A program made the translations under genes and the position numbers. From contig JAHLKV010000003.1 of the NCBI GenBank assembly GCA_020444475.1, positions 553,384-617,383 on the forward strand: a stretch of 64,000 bases of DNA, given 5' to 3'. Positions 1 to 8,816 of this stretch are shown one piece after another. The first letter of the stretch is position 1; each line of letters begins with the position of its first letter. The notes under the pieces were generated by a model. It saw nothing but the letters and a program-made list of their open reading frames with translations. It did no database searches and was not told the DNA's origin. This stretch comes from a bacterium (GTDB lineage: Bacteria > Zixibacteria > MSB-5A5 > GN15 > FEB-12).

Positions 1-285
1 ATGACATTCGCCGCACGAGTAGCCGAGCCACGGCACCCCGACTCGCTGGCCGGGCTGGTAGCGCTCGGCGCCGGGGCCAAGCGAGTCGATCCGTCCGACC
101 ACCTGGTGGCCACAGACAATCGGCAGGATTGGTTCGGTCAGGTCGCCATCGACCACGTGCAGGTCGGTGCGGCAGAGCCCGCAGACCGAGACTTTGAGGC
201 GCACCTGCCCTTCTCCCGGTTCGGGGATCGGCAGCTCGACCGGTTGGAGTCTGGTTTTGGGTTGGTTGAGAATCATGGCGCGCAC
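1..285 (-). CDS. zinc-dependent alcohol dehydrogenase, N-terminal part (cut by window edge)
   Basis: Only the first 95 codons lie in the window; the rest continues left of base 1. The reverse strand reads [10 protein letters not shown] and then the GroES-like fold of medium-chain dehydrogenases, with [14 protein letters not shown] supplying the catalytic zinc cysteine and CGHQVVG the following Cys-Gly-His. The segment ending SCGECH begins the structural zinc loop. A GTG start at 285 is preferred over the ATG at 276 because AGGAGGTG sits 7 bases before the GTG. The ORF track missed this gene because it runs off the edge. It would oxidise or reduce an alcohol/aldehyde with NAD(P); the substrate cannot be told. 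Confidence 0.85.
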   Translation of the reverse strand, partial: MRAMILNQPKTRLQPVELPIPEPGEGQVRLKVSVCGLCRTDLHVVDGDLTEPILPIVCGHQVVGRIDSLGPGAERYQPGQRVGVPWLGYSCGECH

Positions 286-688
286 GGTTTCACCTCCTGC
301 TGGTGGATAGAAAATACAGCCGATAGCGCGGGCTGTAAAGGCCCCAACAGCGCGGCAGATGTTAGCCGGGTTAAGTACCCGCAGGCCAGGACGTTAGCGG
401 AAGAGGCCGTCGCTCGCCCGACGGAATATGTCATTATTGGGTCCACGATACCGATAAATCGTTGCCCTTTTGGCGGTTTGTGCGTATAACATAGTAGACT
501 AGTAGATCGGGTCGATCCGCATCTGAACGAGGCGAAGAGCCGCCAGGCTCGCTGATACGACCTCGGCCGGCCGGCCCGCCTAACCGCCCGAGACACCCGG
601 AACCGAATCCGGGCCCCTGGAACAACAACCACTCATCTTGGCATTGATGGTGTCCAGGTATCTTCAGGCACGATGAAAGGAGGTTCAC
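286..688. other. intergenic region, divergent between alcohol dehydrogenase and KamA-like gene
   Basis: About 400 bases separate the divergent starts. The plus strand holds a plausible sigma70 promoter (listed separately), which would leave a leader of nearly 200 nt before the KamA-like gene. ORFs called here (1..489 + and 273..632 -) are shadows without a recognisable product. Confidence 0.6.
462..490 (+). promoter_or_regulatory. putative sigma70 promoter for the KamA-like gene
   Basis: TTGCCC at 462-467 and TATAAC at 485-490 are separated by 17 bases. Position and strand fit transcription of the KamA-like gene at 689. The -35 matches only partly, so this is a suggestion. Confidence 0.4.
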
Positions 689-1864
689 ATGGCTGTATCC
701 GATACCGCCACTGCGACCACGAAGCGTCGGCGCGCCAAATACATCCTCAATATCGACCGCATCGCGCAGATCTCCGACGACGAAAAGAAGCGGCTGAAAG
801 CGGTCTCCCAGCGGTTCGCCTTCCGCACCAACGACTACTACCTCACACTGATCGACTGGGACGACCCAAACGACCCGATCCGACAGCTCGTCATCCCGCA
901 GGAACGGGAGCTCAACGACTGGGGTCGGCTCGATGCCTCCAACGAAGCGTCGATTACGGTCGCCCGCGGCGCCCAGCACAAGTACGGCACGACCGTACTG
1001 CTGCTGGTGAACGAAGCGTGCGGAGCGTACTGCCGGTACTGTTTCCGCAAGCGTCTGTTCATGAATGATAACGACGAAGTCAGTTATGACATCACACCGG
1101 GGCTGGACTACATCCGCGAGCATCCCGAAGTGTCCAACGTCCTGTTGACCGGCGGTGATCCGATGATTCTGCAGACGCCGAAGCTTCAGGAGATATTCGA
1201 GGAACTTCGGGCGATCGACCATGTGAAGATTATCCGTATCGGGACGAAGATGCCGGCCTTTAATCCCTTCCGATTTATCAACGATCCCGAACTGCTGGAG
1301 CTGATCCGCGCCAACACGTACGACGACAAGCGCGTCTATTTCATGTGCCATTTCGACCATCCGCGTGAGTTGACCGAAGAGTGCCTTGAGGGCCTTCGGT
1401 TGATCCAGGCTGCAGGTGCTGTATGTGTCAACCAGAACCCGATCATTCGGGGAATCTCGGACAGCCCGGAGGTCATGGCGGAGCTGTGGAACCGGCTGTC
1501 GTATATCGGCGTGCCGCAGTACTACGTGTTCCAGGGTCGACCGACCGAGGGCAATGAACCGTTTGAAGTGCCGATTGTCGAAGCGTACTTCAAGATAGAA
1601 GAAGCCAAGAAGCTGTGCTCGGGTCTGGCCAAGCGGACCAAGTACTGCATGTCGCACGAGGCAGGGAAAGTTGAGATTCTCGGCGTGGACCGCAAGCATA
1701 TCTATCTCAAGTTCCATCGTGCGAAATACGCCCGGGACGAACAACGGTTGATTGTCTGCGAGCGTGATGACGACGCCTACTGGCTGGACCAGCTCAAACC
1801 CGTCGCGGGCTACAAAAACGAGTACTACCGCGAGGAACAAACCGCCAAGGCGGGCGCCGCATAG
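689..1864 (+). CDS. KamA-family radical SAM aminomutase-like protein
   Basis: A 391-residue protein of the lysine 2,3-aminomutase family. The [4Fe-4S]/SAM motif CGAYCRYCF supplies C111, C115 and C118. The GGDPM segment (about 155) and a PLP-binding lysine candidate in HEAGKVEI (K327) are present. AAAGGAGG lies just before the ATG. In true lysine 2,3-aminomutases two aspartates hold the lysine side-chain amino group. By my alignment from memory those positions are R284 (FQGRPTEG) and C320 (YCMSHEAGK) here, so lysine is probably not the substrate. An acidic amino acid or a protein side chain is possible. It stands alone, followed by a hairpin. Confidence 0.85.
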   Translation: MAVSDTATATTKRRRAKYILNIDRIAQISDDEKKRLKAVSQRFAFRTNDYYLTLIDWDDPNDPIRQLVIPQERELNDWGRLDASNEASITVARGAQHKYGTTVLLLVNEACGAYCRYCFRKRLFMNDNDEVSYDITPGLDYIREHPEVSNVLLTGGDPMILQTPKLQEIFEELRAIDHVKIIRIGTKMPAFNPFRFINDPELLELIRANTYDDKRVYFMCHFDHPRELTEECLEGLRLIQAAGAVCVNQNPIIRGISDSPEVMAELWNRLSYIGVPQYYVFQGRPTEGNEPFEVPIVEAYFKIEEAKKLCSGLAKRTKYCMSHEAGKVEILGVDRKHIYLKFHRAKYARDEQRLIVCERDDDAYWLDQLKPVAGYKNEYYREEQTAKAGAA

Positions 1865-1897
1865 AGCACTGCGTCCCACACTCTATCTATCATGCAA

Positions 1898-1930
1898 AAC
1901 GGTCAGGCGCCGCACGGGCGCCTGACCGTT
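1898..1930. terminator. strong hairpin between convergent genes
   Basis: A 14-bp perfect stem (arms starting AACGGTCAGGCGCC) closes a 5-base loop just after the KamA-like stop and just before the 3' end of the convergent M14 gene. There is no long T run, but its position suits a bidirectional terminator. Confidence 0.65.
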
Positions 1931-1955
1931 GCTGTTCATCGGATATGTGGAGACA

Positions 1956-4784
1956 CTATTCGTTGTACGGTGAGCTGGCCCGCGTGTACCCCGGACCGTA
2001 GAGCAGGGCGTTGACGAACATCTGCCGCGTGCCGTAGAAGTACGCGCGCGTGTACGGTGCGGTGGCGAACATGATGATTTGTCCGCCTCCCTTACGCTCG
2101 CGGACCGCGTAGGCGCTTCCCGCCCAACGCTGGCGCGCTTCCGGCCACAGCAGACCGGACATACGGAGCTTGTTACGATCAGCGGTGAACCGCGCGACCG
2201 TGTTGGCAGGATCCATCGACATGAGTACGCGATCGCTGTACACCATGACCGGGACGCGGTCGTTCATGCCGAACGCCAGCCAGTCTTCGGTGTCGATATC
2301 AGCGCGCATGATCACACCGCGCGGATGGAAGCGGCGGTTCCATTCGTCTTCAGCCTTCATGTCCTTGCCACCACCACCCGGCTTCTCCCCTTCGGAAGCA
2401 GCTTCGGCAGGCACTTTGTCGGGATACCAGAGAGCCAGGGTATCGACCGCCGGTGACTCGGCGTTCAGTTCGCGCTCCACCGCCTTCGCATAGATGTCGA
2501 GCTTGTCCAGGACATCACGGCGGAGGCGTACCGAAGAGAGCCCGGTCGACGAGTCGGCTGCCCAGGCCGCCGAAGAGCCCATGAGGACGAGCGTCCCGCC
2601 CTTGGCAACCCAGTCCCCGAGTTTCATCGCACCCTGCTTGCCGAGGACCTGATCGAGACTGCTTCCCCATACGTCGGGAAGCACCAGGACGTTGTATTCG
2701 GAGAGATCGGTCCAGCCCAGGCGCTGGATGTTGAGCAGCGAGTGCGGGATGGCGAGTTCTTTGTCGATCGTGAACCACAGCGAACCGGCATCGGTGTAGT
2801 CGGTCGGTGAGCCCGCGACCAGAGCGACGCGCGGCTGATTGAGCAGTCGGAAAGTCGGCGCCCCGAGGTGGGAGCCGTCACTGGAATAGCCGGTGTTGAC
2901 ACCGTAGATGTTGATACCGATTTCGGCGGCAAGTGACTCGAGAATCCCGGCGAGGTTATCCGGGTTGCCGCGCGTTCGCATGAGCAGTGAACCCGCGCCG
3001 TATTCCTTGCCATCAATAGTAAACGGTTTCTCCGAGGCGAAGATGTTGAGCTGTTTGGCGAAGAGTCGGTTGAGCAGCAGATACGTCGGCTCGCCTTCCA
3101 TATTGACGATGAATCCGTAGGTAGCGTCGGGGTTGACGAGGCGACCGGTCGGATCGGCGAGCGTGGTGACGGCCTCGGAAGTGATGGTCGGCATCGAAGT
3201 GACTTCGTAGGCTTCGAGTCCGTACGCCATCGGCACGCACCAAGCTGAGACTTCGTACATGCGCGTGTCACCGTGCTTCTCGAGCTCGCGGCGTTCCTCC
3301 TCGAGGAACTCCTGATTGAGGCGCAGGTCGAACTCGCAGATGGCTTTCGCCAGAGCGCCGTGCGGCTGGGCGGTGCTGACGATATAGGTGCCGGCCGGGA
3401 AGGACCTGGAGCGCGAGGTTTCACCGTAGGTGTTTCTCGCCGAGTTAACCGTGAAGGACTTCGTCGCTCTCTGCACGTCGATTCCCTGTCCGATCAACGA
3501 TCTGACGAAGCGGTTCTGCTTGACGACGTCCTGGCCGGGTGGGAAGAGAAACGTCAGTCCGCTCTTGCGGCCTTTGTCGACGATGGCCTTGCGGGCGTTG
3601 TGATAGTCGCGCAGGAGTTCTTCGCGGTTGTCGGCGACGGTGGTGAGATTGGCCAGCGACGAGGTGAACTGGTGGTTGACCGCCTCGTGGTACGTCAGAA
3701 TGTAGTCGCCGGGCTGGCGGACCATGTTGCCGTCGACCCCGGCCTGTTCGTACAGGATACCGACCGTGCCGAACATGGTCGGCCAGGCCGACGCGTAGCC
3801 GATATACCACTGCTCGTTCCATTCACCGGTATAATAGGGCCAGCCGCGCTTGTCGAGAGCACTGGCCTGGTCCTGGGCAAAAATCTGGTACCATTTCAGG
3901 ACGTTGTCCGGCGTGTTGTAGTTGATTGGCTGGCGCGGCGGTGAAAAGAGGAAGGTCTCATCGGAGCCCATTTCGTGACCGTCGACAACCAGTACCGGGT
4001 GATACTTGATGATCGATGCAACGCGTCCCCTGGTTTCCGGCTGGGTGAGCAAAATCCAGTCGCGGTTGAGGTCGAACCAGTAGTGGTTGGTGCGGCCCCA
4101 GGGCCAGACACCGGAGTGCTGCATGGAGCGCGGATCGTAGTTGGGCGTGCTGCTTTGGTAGGTCTGGAGCATGGAGAGATAGCGCTCGCGGCCGTCGGGG
4201 TTCTCGCACGGGTCGACAAGGATGATCAGATTGTCGAGCAGGTGCAGGGTGGCTGAGTCGGTCGCAGCGGCAAGGTGCCAGATCAGCCGGGTGGCAGCAT
4301 CGGTCCCCGAAATCTCATCGCCGTGGATCGAATAGGCCAGCCAGGCGAAAGCGGGCATGTCGGCGACGAGTTGGTTGAGTTCGCCGGGAGACGCTACCGC
4401 TGACGGATCGGCTACCCTGTCCATCGCTGCGATGTACTGATCGAGTTTGGCGAGATTCTCCGGGGTCGAGATGACCAGGTGAAGCAGCTCGCGATTCTCA
4501 TGGGAAACGCCGTGGGTTTCGATCATAGCTCGGTCGGACTTCTCGGCGAGAAGCTTGATCCAGTCGAGAATCTCATGGTGACGGTTGGGCCAGTCACCGA
4601 TCCGGTGGGCGAGGTAATCATTGGGCGCAGGGACGGACGGGTCATAGCTGCTGATATCGTAGAACGGGACCGTGTCGAGCACGGCCTGTTCGGAGTACGA
4701 CGGGTGCAGTCCGGCTGCCGCCGGCAGGGCCAGAGAGAGCAGAACCAGGACAGTCAGAGCGGCTGTTCGGGAAAAGAGACGCAT
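1956..4784 (-). CDS. exported M14-family zinc carboxypeptidase
   Basis: A 942-residue protein with a clear signal peptide (hydrophobic stretch ending LPAAAG). The M14 zinc site is formed by HGDE (H154, E157) and the later His in DGHEMGS (H270). CENPDGRER and FDLNRDW are the family's substrate-binding landmarks. The C-terminal half (about 400-942) resembles the glutamine-amidotransferase-like domain that follows M14 domains in large bacterial homologues; this part is inferred. It should trim peptides in the periplasm or outside the cell. AAGGGGA precedes the ATG. It is a single gene with its own upstream region. Confidence 0.85.
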   Translation of the reverse strand: MRLFSRTAALTVLVLLSLALPAAAGLHPSYSEQAVLDTVPFYDISSYDPSVPAPNDYLAHRIGDWPNRHHEILDWIKLLAEKSDRAMIETHGVSHENRELLHLVISTPENLAKLDQYIAAMDRVADPSAVASPGELNQLVADMPAFAWLAYSIHGDEISGTDAATRLIWHLAAATDSATLHLLDNLIILVDPCENPDGRERYLSMLQTYQSSTPNYDPRSMQHSGVWPWGRTNHYWFDLNRDWILLTQPETRGRVASIIKYHPVLVVDGHEMGSDETFLFSPPRQPINYNTPDNVLKWYQIFAQDQASALDKRGWPYYTGEWNEQWYIGYASAWPTMFGTVGILYEQAGVDGNMVRQPGDYILTYHEAVNHQFTSSLANLTTVADNREELLRDYHNARKAIVDKGRKSGLTFLFPPGQDVVKQNRFVRSLIGQGIDVQRATKSFTVNSARNTYGETSRSRSFPAGTYIVSTAQPHGALAKAICEFDLRLNQEFLEEERRELEKHGDTRMYEVSAWCVPMAYGLEAYEVTSMPTITSEAVTTLADPTGRLVNPDATYGFIVNMEGEPTYLLLNRLFAKQLNIFASEKPFTIDGKEYGAGSLLMRTRGNPDNLAGILESLAAEIGINIYGVNTGYSSDGSHLGAPTFRLLNQPRVALVAGSPTDYTDAGSLWFTIDKELAIPHSLLNIQRLGWTDLSEYNVLVLPDVWGSSLDQVLGKQGAMKLGDWVAKGGTLVLMGSSAAWAADSSTGLSSVRLRRDVLDKLDIYAKAVERELNAESPAVDTLALWYPDKVPAEAASEGEKPGGGGKDMKAEDEWNRRFHPRGVIMRADIDTEDWLAFGMNDRVPVMVYSDRVLMSMDPANTVARFTADRNKLRMSGLLWPEARQRWAGSAYAVRERKGGGQIIMFATAPYTRAYFYGTRQMFVNALLYGPGYTRASSPYNE

Positions 4785-5128
4785 GAGAGTTCCCCTTCTC
4801 TATGAAGGCACCGCGGGTGGGTGCGGTACGAAGTTTGTTTGCTGTTTGGATTTACGGAAGATAGGGGGTGGGGGTTCCGGGGGCAAGTGGCTGATACTCT
4901 GAATGTGTCTCCGAACGTCGCTGCCCGGCATCCACGCAGCGGAGTTCGGCGCCTGTGAGGGGATCTGCAAAACGGATGGTCTCACTCCATTTTCGCACGC
5001 CAATCAATTCTTGACAAAAACACCCAAATCGTTATCATAGGCTTAGTTACCTATCTTGTAAGGACGTCGTTCGGAACCCTCTGCCGAGCGATCCACAGAA
5101 ACTGTGCGTCGGTTAGTCAGGAGCACTA
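4785..5128. other. divergent intergenic region between two exported proteases
   Basis: It holds the sigma70 promoter at 5011-5038 for the M4-like protease and presumably the promoter of the M14 gene on the other strand, which I could not pinpoint. No gene is seen. Confidence 0.6.
5011..5038 (+). promoter_or_regulatory. consensus sigma70 promoter for the M4-like metalloprotease
   Basis: A perfect TTGACA (5011-5016) is followed after 16 bases by TATCAT (5033-5038). This is the best promoter match I noticed in the window, and it lies about 90 bases before the start codon at 5129. Confidence 0.7.
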
Positions 5129-8100
5129 ATGAAACATCTGCTACGCCTCTGTGCACTTTCCGTGCTGGTAGCCACGACGGCTTCAGCTCAGAAAGACGCG
5201 GACGGTTATGTCGGCCCGAATAATCTTCGGACCAGCAGCGCCGTCTCAACCTATCGTGACAACGGCAATGGCGTTCCGGCTTTTGTCGAGGGCAATCTGT
5301 CTTCCCCGGTCAAAGCTGCCGATCAGGTAGCCGTCTCGTTCATGTTCTTCGAGGAGAACAAGGGGGCCTGGCGCATGGTGGCGCCGACTGAGGAACTTCA
5401 GGTCAAGCGAATCGACCGCGATGATCTCGGGATGAACCATGTGCGGTTCAATCAGGAGTATCAGGGGATTCGCGTGATCGGTGGTGAGCTTATCACACAC
5501 TTCAACGCCCGCGGGGTGCTTCGCACCGTCAACGGCAACTATGTCCCGGATATCGATCTCGATGTCACCACGAAGTACTCGGTAGACCAGGCGGTTGAAA
5601 TCGCCCGGGCCGATCTCAAGAGCTTCTTTGGCGACGGTACTCCCGATACGCCGGAGCTGGTTGTTTTTCCGTGGGAAGGGACGACGTATCTGGCCTGGCG
5701 GCTGTTCCTGAAGTCGGACACGCCGATGGGCCGGTGGGAGTATTTTGTCGACGCCAAGACCGGTGAGGTGATCTACAACGCCAATCGGATTATGGATGCC
5801 GAGGAGACGTCGGAGATCGGCACCGGGATCGGCGTGATGGGTGACACCCTCACGCATGTCGACACCGATTACAACGGCTCCACGTACCGGATGCTGGACT
5901 ATACGCGCCGCGCCAACAACGATATTCACGGCCACGGCGGTCAGATGCCGGCATCGGGATATATCCAGACCAACGTCGCGGGTTCGACCCTGCCGGGCAC
6001 GCTGGCGACCGACGCTGACAATTTCTGGGACAACGCGACCACGCAGTCGCCGGCGGTCAGTGGTCATGTCTACACCGCACTGGTATATGACTACCTGCTT
6101 TCGCATTTCGGTCGCAACGGCTATGACGACAACGGCGCATCGATGCTGACGATCGTCAACTATTCCGGCGACGGTGACAACAACGCGTACTGGGATGGCA
6201 GTCGTATTGTGGTCTGGAGCTGGGGATCGGGCTGGCGTTCGCTGGCCGGTTGTCCCGATGTGATTTCGCATGAGTGGGGACATGCGGTCACCGAAAACTG
6301 CTCCGATCTGGTGTATCAGAAGGAGCCGGGAGCACTGAACGAGTCGTTCTCCGACATGATCGGGGCGGCGTTCGAGTTTGCGCACGACACCCTGGATACG
6401 CCGGACTGGTTGATGGGTGAAAACGGGCGGACGACGGGAATCGGATTCCGCGATATGCAGAACCCGCACGCGGCGGGTGATCCCGACACCTATGGCACCG
6501 GCGACCCATACTGGATTGATGTAGAGAACTGCTCGCCGAGCTATCTGAACGACTACTGCGGTGTGCACACCAACTCCGGTGTCGGCAATAAGTGGTTCTA
6601 TCTGCTGTCGGATGGCGATGTCCACAATGCTATCACGGTGACCGGTATCGGCGTGCAGAACGCAATTTTGGTCGCGTATCGCGCCAACGCATTCTACTGG
6701 ACTTCGTCGACGACCTATCACGAAGCGGCCCTGGCAACGATTACCGCCGCCAACGATCTTGATCCCTCGGGTGACTGGGCGCAGTCGGTGGCCAACGCGT
6801 GGAAGGCAGTCAATGTCGACGTGCCCGGCCCGGAGATTACCTTTGCCTATCCATCCGGGAAACCGTCCCTGGTTCCGCCGGGTGAAACGACTTCATTCGA
6901 GGTCGATTTCGGCAGTCTGCTGGGTGGCACGCTGGTCGCCGGCAGTCCTGAACTGCACTATTCGATCGACGGTGGCGCCTATCAGTCGGTGTCGATGACG
7001 GAGGTCACCGCGACACAGTATCTGGCTACGCTGCCGGCGGCGGCGTGTGACAGCCGGATCGAGTACTATGTGAGCGCCGAAGAAGCGTCAGCCGGAACAT
7101 TCTTCGATCCCGATCCGAGTGCTCCCGAGGAAGCAATTGTCGCGATCTCCGCGACCGTGGAGTTTGCCGACAACTTCCAGACCGACCTTGGCTGGACGGT
7201 TTCCGGTGATGCCACCGCCGGCGCGTGGGCGCGCGGTGTGCCGGTCGGAGGTGGTGACCGTGGTGATCCGCCGACCGATTTCGATGGTTCCGGTTCGTGT
7301 TATCTGACCGGTCCGGCCGACGGTGACACCGATGTCGACGGCGGCACGACCCGTCTGTACTCACCGGTCTTCGATCTCTCGGCAGGTGACGGCCGGATCA
7401 GCTATGCCCGGTGGTACTCCAACAACAACGGGGCCGATCCCAACAACGATATCATGTATGTGTATATCTCGAACAACAACGGTTCGAGCTGGACGCTGGT
7501 CGAGTCGATCGGTCCATCGGTGCAGGCCAACGGCGGTTGGAATACCAACGCCTTTTTTGCCAGCACCTATGTCGTGCCGACCGCCACGATGATGATGCGG
7601 TTTGATGTCGGAGACTTGAATTCCGGCTCCGTAGTTGAAGCCGCTATTGATGCGTTCGATGTAACGATCTATGAGTGCGATCTCTCGACTCCGTCGATTG
7701 TGACGCCCAGTGTCCCGGACTGGACTGAAGGCGGCTATATGGAGCGCCAGTTGCAGGCCAGTGGCGGCAACGGGGCGTATACCTGGAGCGACAAGTTTGG
7801 TGATCTCGCGGGCACGGGTCTGGCGCTGTCCAGCTCCGGTATGCTCTCCGGCACGCCGAGCGCCGCCGGTGATATCACCTTCACGGCCGAGGTCGCCGAT
7901 GATTCTTCGATGACCGACGAGCAGGAGTATACGTTTACGATCAATGTCCCGATGACGATTACCTCGACGACGCTTCCGGAATGGACGGCCGGTCAGGGGT
8001 ACTCTCAGTCGTTGAGTGTGACCGGCGGTACCGGCGCGAAGGCATGGAGCGATCCCAACGGTGATCTGGCGGGGACCGGCCTGGCGGTTGCCACCAACGG

Positions 8101-8689
8101 GACGGTTTCGGGTACGCCGAGTGCGGCTGGTCCGATTTCGTTCACGGCGGCGGTTACCGACAACGGTGGCGGTTCGGCGCAGCAGGTGGTGAGCCTGACG
8201 ATCAACCCGGTGGTGTCGATCCTGACGGCGTCGGTGGCCAATGCGGTGCAGGGCGCCGCCTACTCGGCCCAGCTCGAAGGTACCGGTGGAACCGGTGTCA
8301 AGACGTGGGCGGACATCAACAGCGATCTGGTTGGGACCGGGTTATCGATGTCGACCGATGGTCTGGTGTCCGGCACGCCGGGCGATACGGGCACGATCGA
8401 GTTCATGGCTCGCTATCGCGACGAGACCGGCTCGCAGGCGTTCCAGGTGCTGACGATTCTGGTCGGCCCGCCGTATATCTGCGGCGACGTAAACAATAAT
8501 CAGGAAGGTCCCGACCTGTCCGACTTGATTTACCTGGTCAACTATCTGTTCAGCGGTGGTCCGGCGCCGGCGTTTATGGGCGCGGCCGATGCAACCGGTG
8601 AAGGGGATGTTGATCTTTCGGATCTGATTGCGCTGGTGAACTATCTGTTCAGCGGCGGCCCCGCGCCGACGTGCAGCGGGTCGAAGTAG
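5129..8689 (+). CDS. secreted thermolysin-like (M4) metalloprotease with Ig-like repeats and dockerin
   Basis: An 1186-residue multidomain protein. It has a signal peptide (cut near TASAQ), then an FTP/PepSY propeptide (about 60-215) and an M4 catalytic domain. The zinc motif is HEWGH (H381, H385) with the third ligand in NESFSD (E405), and VHTNSGVGN carries the transition-state His. Next come a beta-rich domain, three putative Ig repeats each with a TGL..S..G.(L/V)SGTP core (about 850-1115), and a dockerin-like pair (DLSDLIYLVNYLFSGGPAP and a second copy) at the C terminus. It should digest protein outside the cell; the dockerin may anchor it. It has its own promoter and terminator. Confidence 0.92.
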   Translation: MKHLLRLCALSVLVATTASAQKDADGYVGPNNLRTSSAVSTYRDNGNGVPAFVEGNLSSPVKAADQVAVSFMFFEENKGAWRMVAPTEELQVKRIDRDDLGMNHVRFNQEYQGIRVIGGELITHFNARGVLRTVNGNYVPDIDLDVTTKYSVDQAVEIARADLKSFFGDGTPDTPELVVFPWEGTTYLAWRLFLKSDTPMGRWEYFVDAKTGEVIYNANRIMDAEETSEIGTGIGVMGDTLTHVDTDYNGSTYRMLDYTRRANNDIHGHGGQMPASGYIQTNVAGSTLPGTLATDADNFWDNATTQSPAVSGHVYTALVYDYLLSHFGRNGYDDNGASMLTIVNYSGDGDNNAYWDGSRIVVWSWGSGWRSLAGCPDVISHEWGHAVTENCSDLVYQKEPGALNESFSDMIGAAFEFAHDTLDTPDWLMGENGRTTGIGFRDMQNPHAAGDPDTYGTGDPYWIDVENCSPSYLNDYCGVHTNSGVGNKWFYLLSDGDVHNAITVTGIGVQNAILVAYRANAFYWTSSTTYHEAALATITAANDLDPSGDWAQSVANAWKAVNVDVPGPEITFAYPSGKPSLVPPGETTSFEVDFGSLLGGTLVAGSPELHYSIDGGAYQSVSMTEVTATQYLATLPAAACDSRIEYYVSAEEASAGTFFDPDPSAPEEAIVAISATVEFADNFQTDLGWTVSGDATAGAWARGVPVGGGDRGDPPTDFDGSGSCYLTGPADGDTDVDGGTTRLYSPVFDLSAGDGRISYARWYSNNNGADPNNDIMYVYISNNNGSSWTLVESIGPSVQANGGWNTNAFFASTYVVPTATMMMRFDVGDLNSGSVVEAAIDAFDVTIYECDLSTPSIVTPSVPDWTEGGYMERQLQASGGNGAYTWSDKFGDLAGTGLALSSSGMLSGTPSAAGDITFTAEVADDSSMTDEQEYTFTINVPMTITSTTLPEWTAGQGYSQSLSVTGGTGAKAWSDPNGDLAGTGLAVATNGTVSGTPSAAGPISFTAAVTDNGGGSAQQVVSLTINPVVSILTASVANAVQGAAYSAQLEGTGGTGVKTWADINSDLVGTGLSMSTDGLVSGTPGDTGTIEFMARYRDETGSQAFQVLTILVGPPYICGDVNNNQEGPDLSDLIYLVNYLFSGGPAPAFMGAADATGEGDVDLSDLIALVNYLFSGGPAPTCSGSK
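7690..8470 (+). repeat. three tandem Ig-like (putative Ig) coding repeats
   Basis: Three units of about 85 codons lie inside the M4 protease gene. Each carries a TGL..S..G.(L/V)SGTP core, and the first two also share GTPSAAG. Only the protein pattern is strongly conserved, so they are old duplications within the gene. Confidence 0.75.
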
Positions 8690-8713
8690 TCAGACGATAG
8701 ACAGTTAGTCAGG

Positions 8714-8748
8714 CAGCCGCCTCGTGAGAACGGGGCGGCTGTTTTTTT
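8714..8748 (+). terminator. rho-independent terminator after the M4 protease
   Basis: Arms CAGCCGCC and GGCGGCTG pair around a 12-base loop and are followed at once by seven T residues. Confidence 0.88.
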
Positions 8749-8816
8749 GTCGCACTCTGCCGCTAATCGGGTGTTTATGACACATGGGGCCATTGCATCC
8801 AAAGGAATACTGATTG

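Noticed and set aside
434-1879. 481-residue minus-strand ORF opposite the KamA-like gene
   Set aside because: It mirrors a gene with clear catalytic motifs; the translation has no family features, as expected for an antisense shadow in GC-rich DNA.
5246-6721. 491-residue minus-strand ORF opposite the M4 protease
   Set aside because: The plus strand carries the HEWGH and NESFSD motifs and its own promoter; the antisense frame is rich in Arg, Val and His without a pattern.
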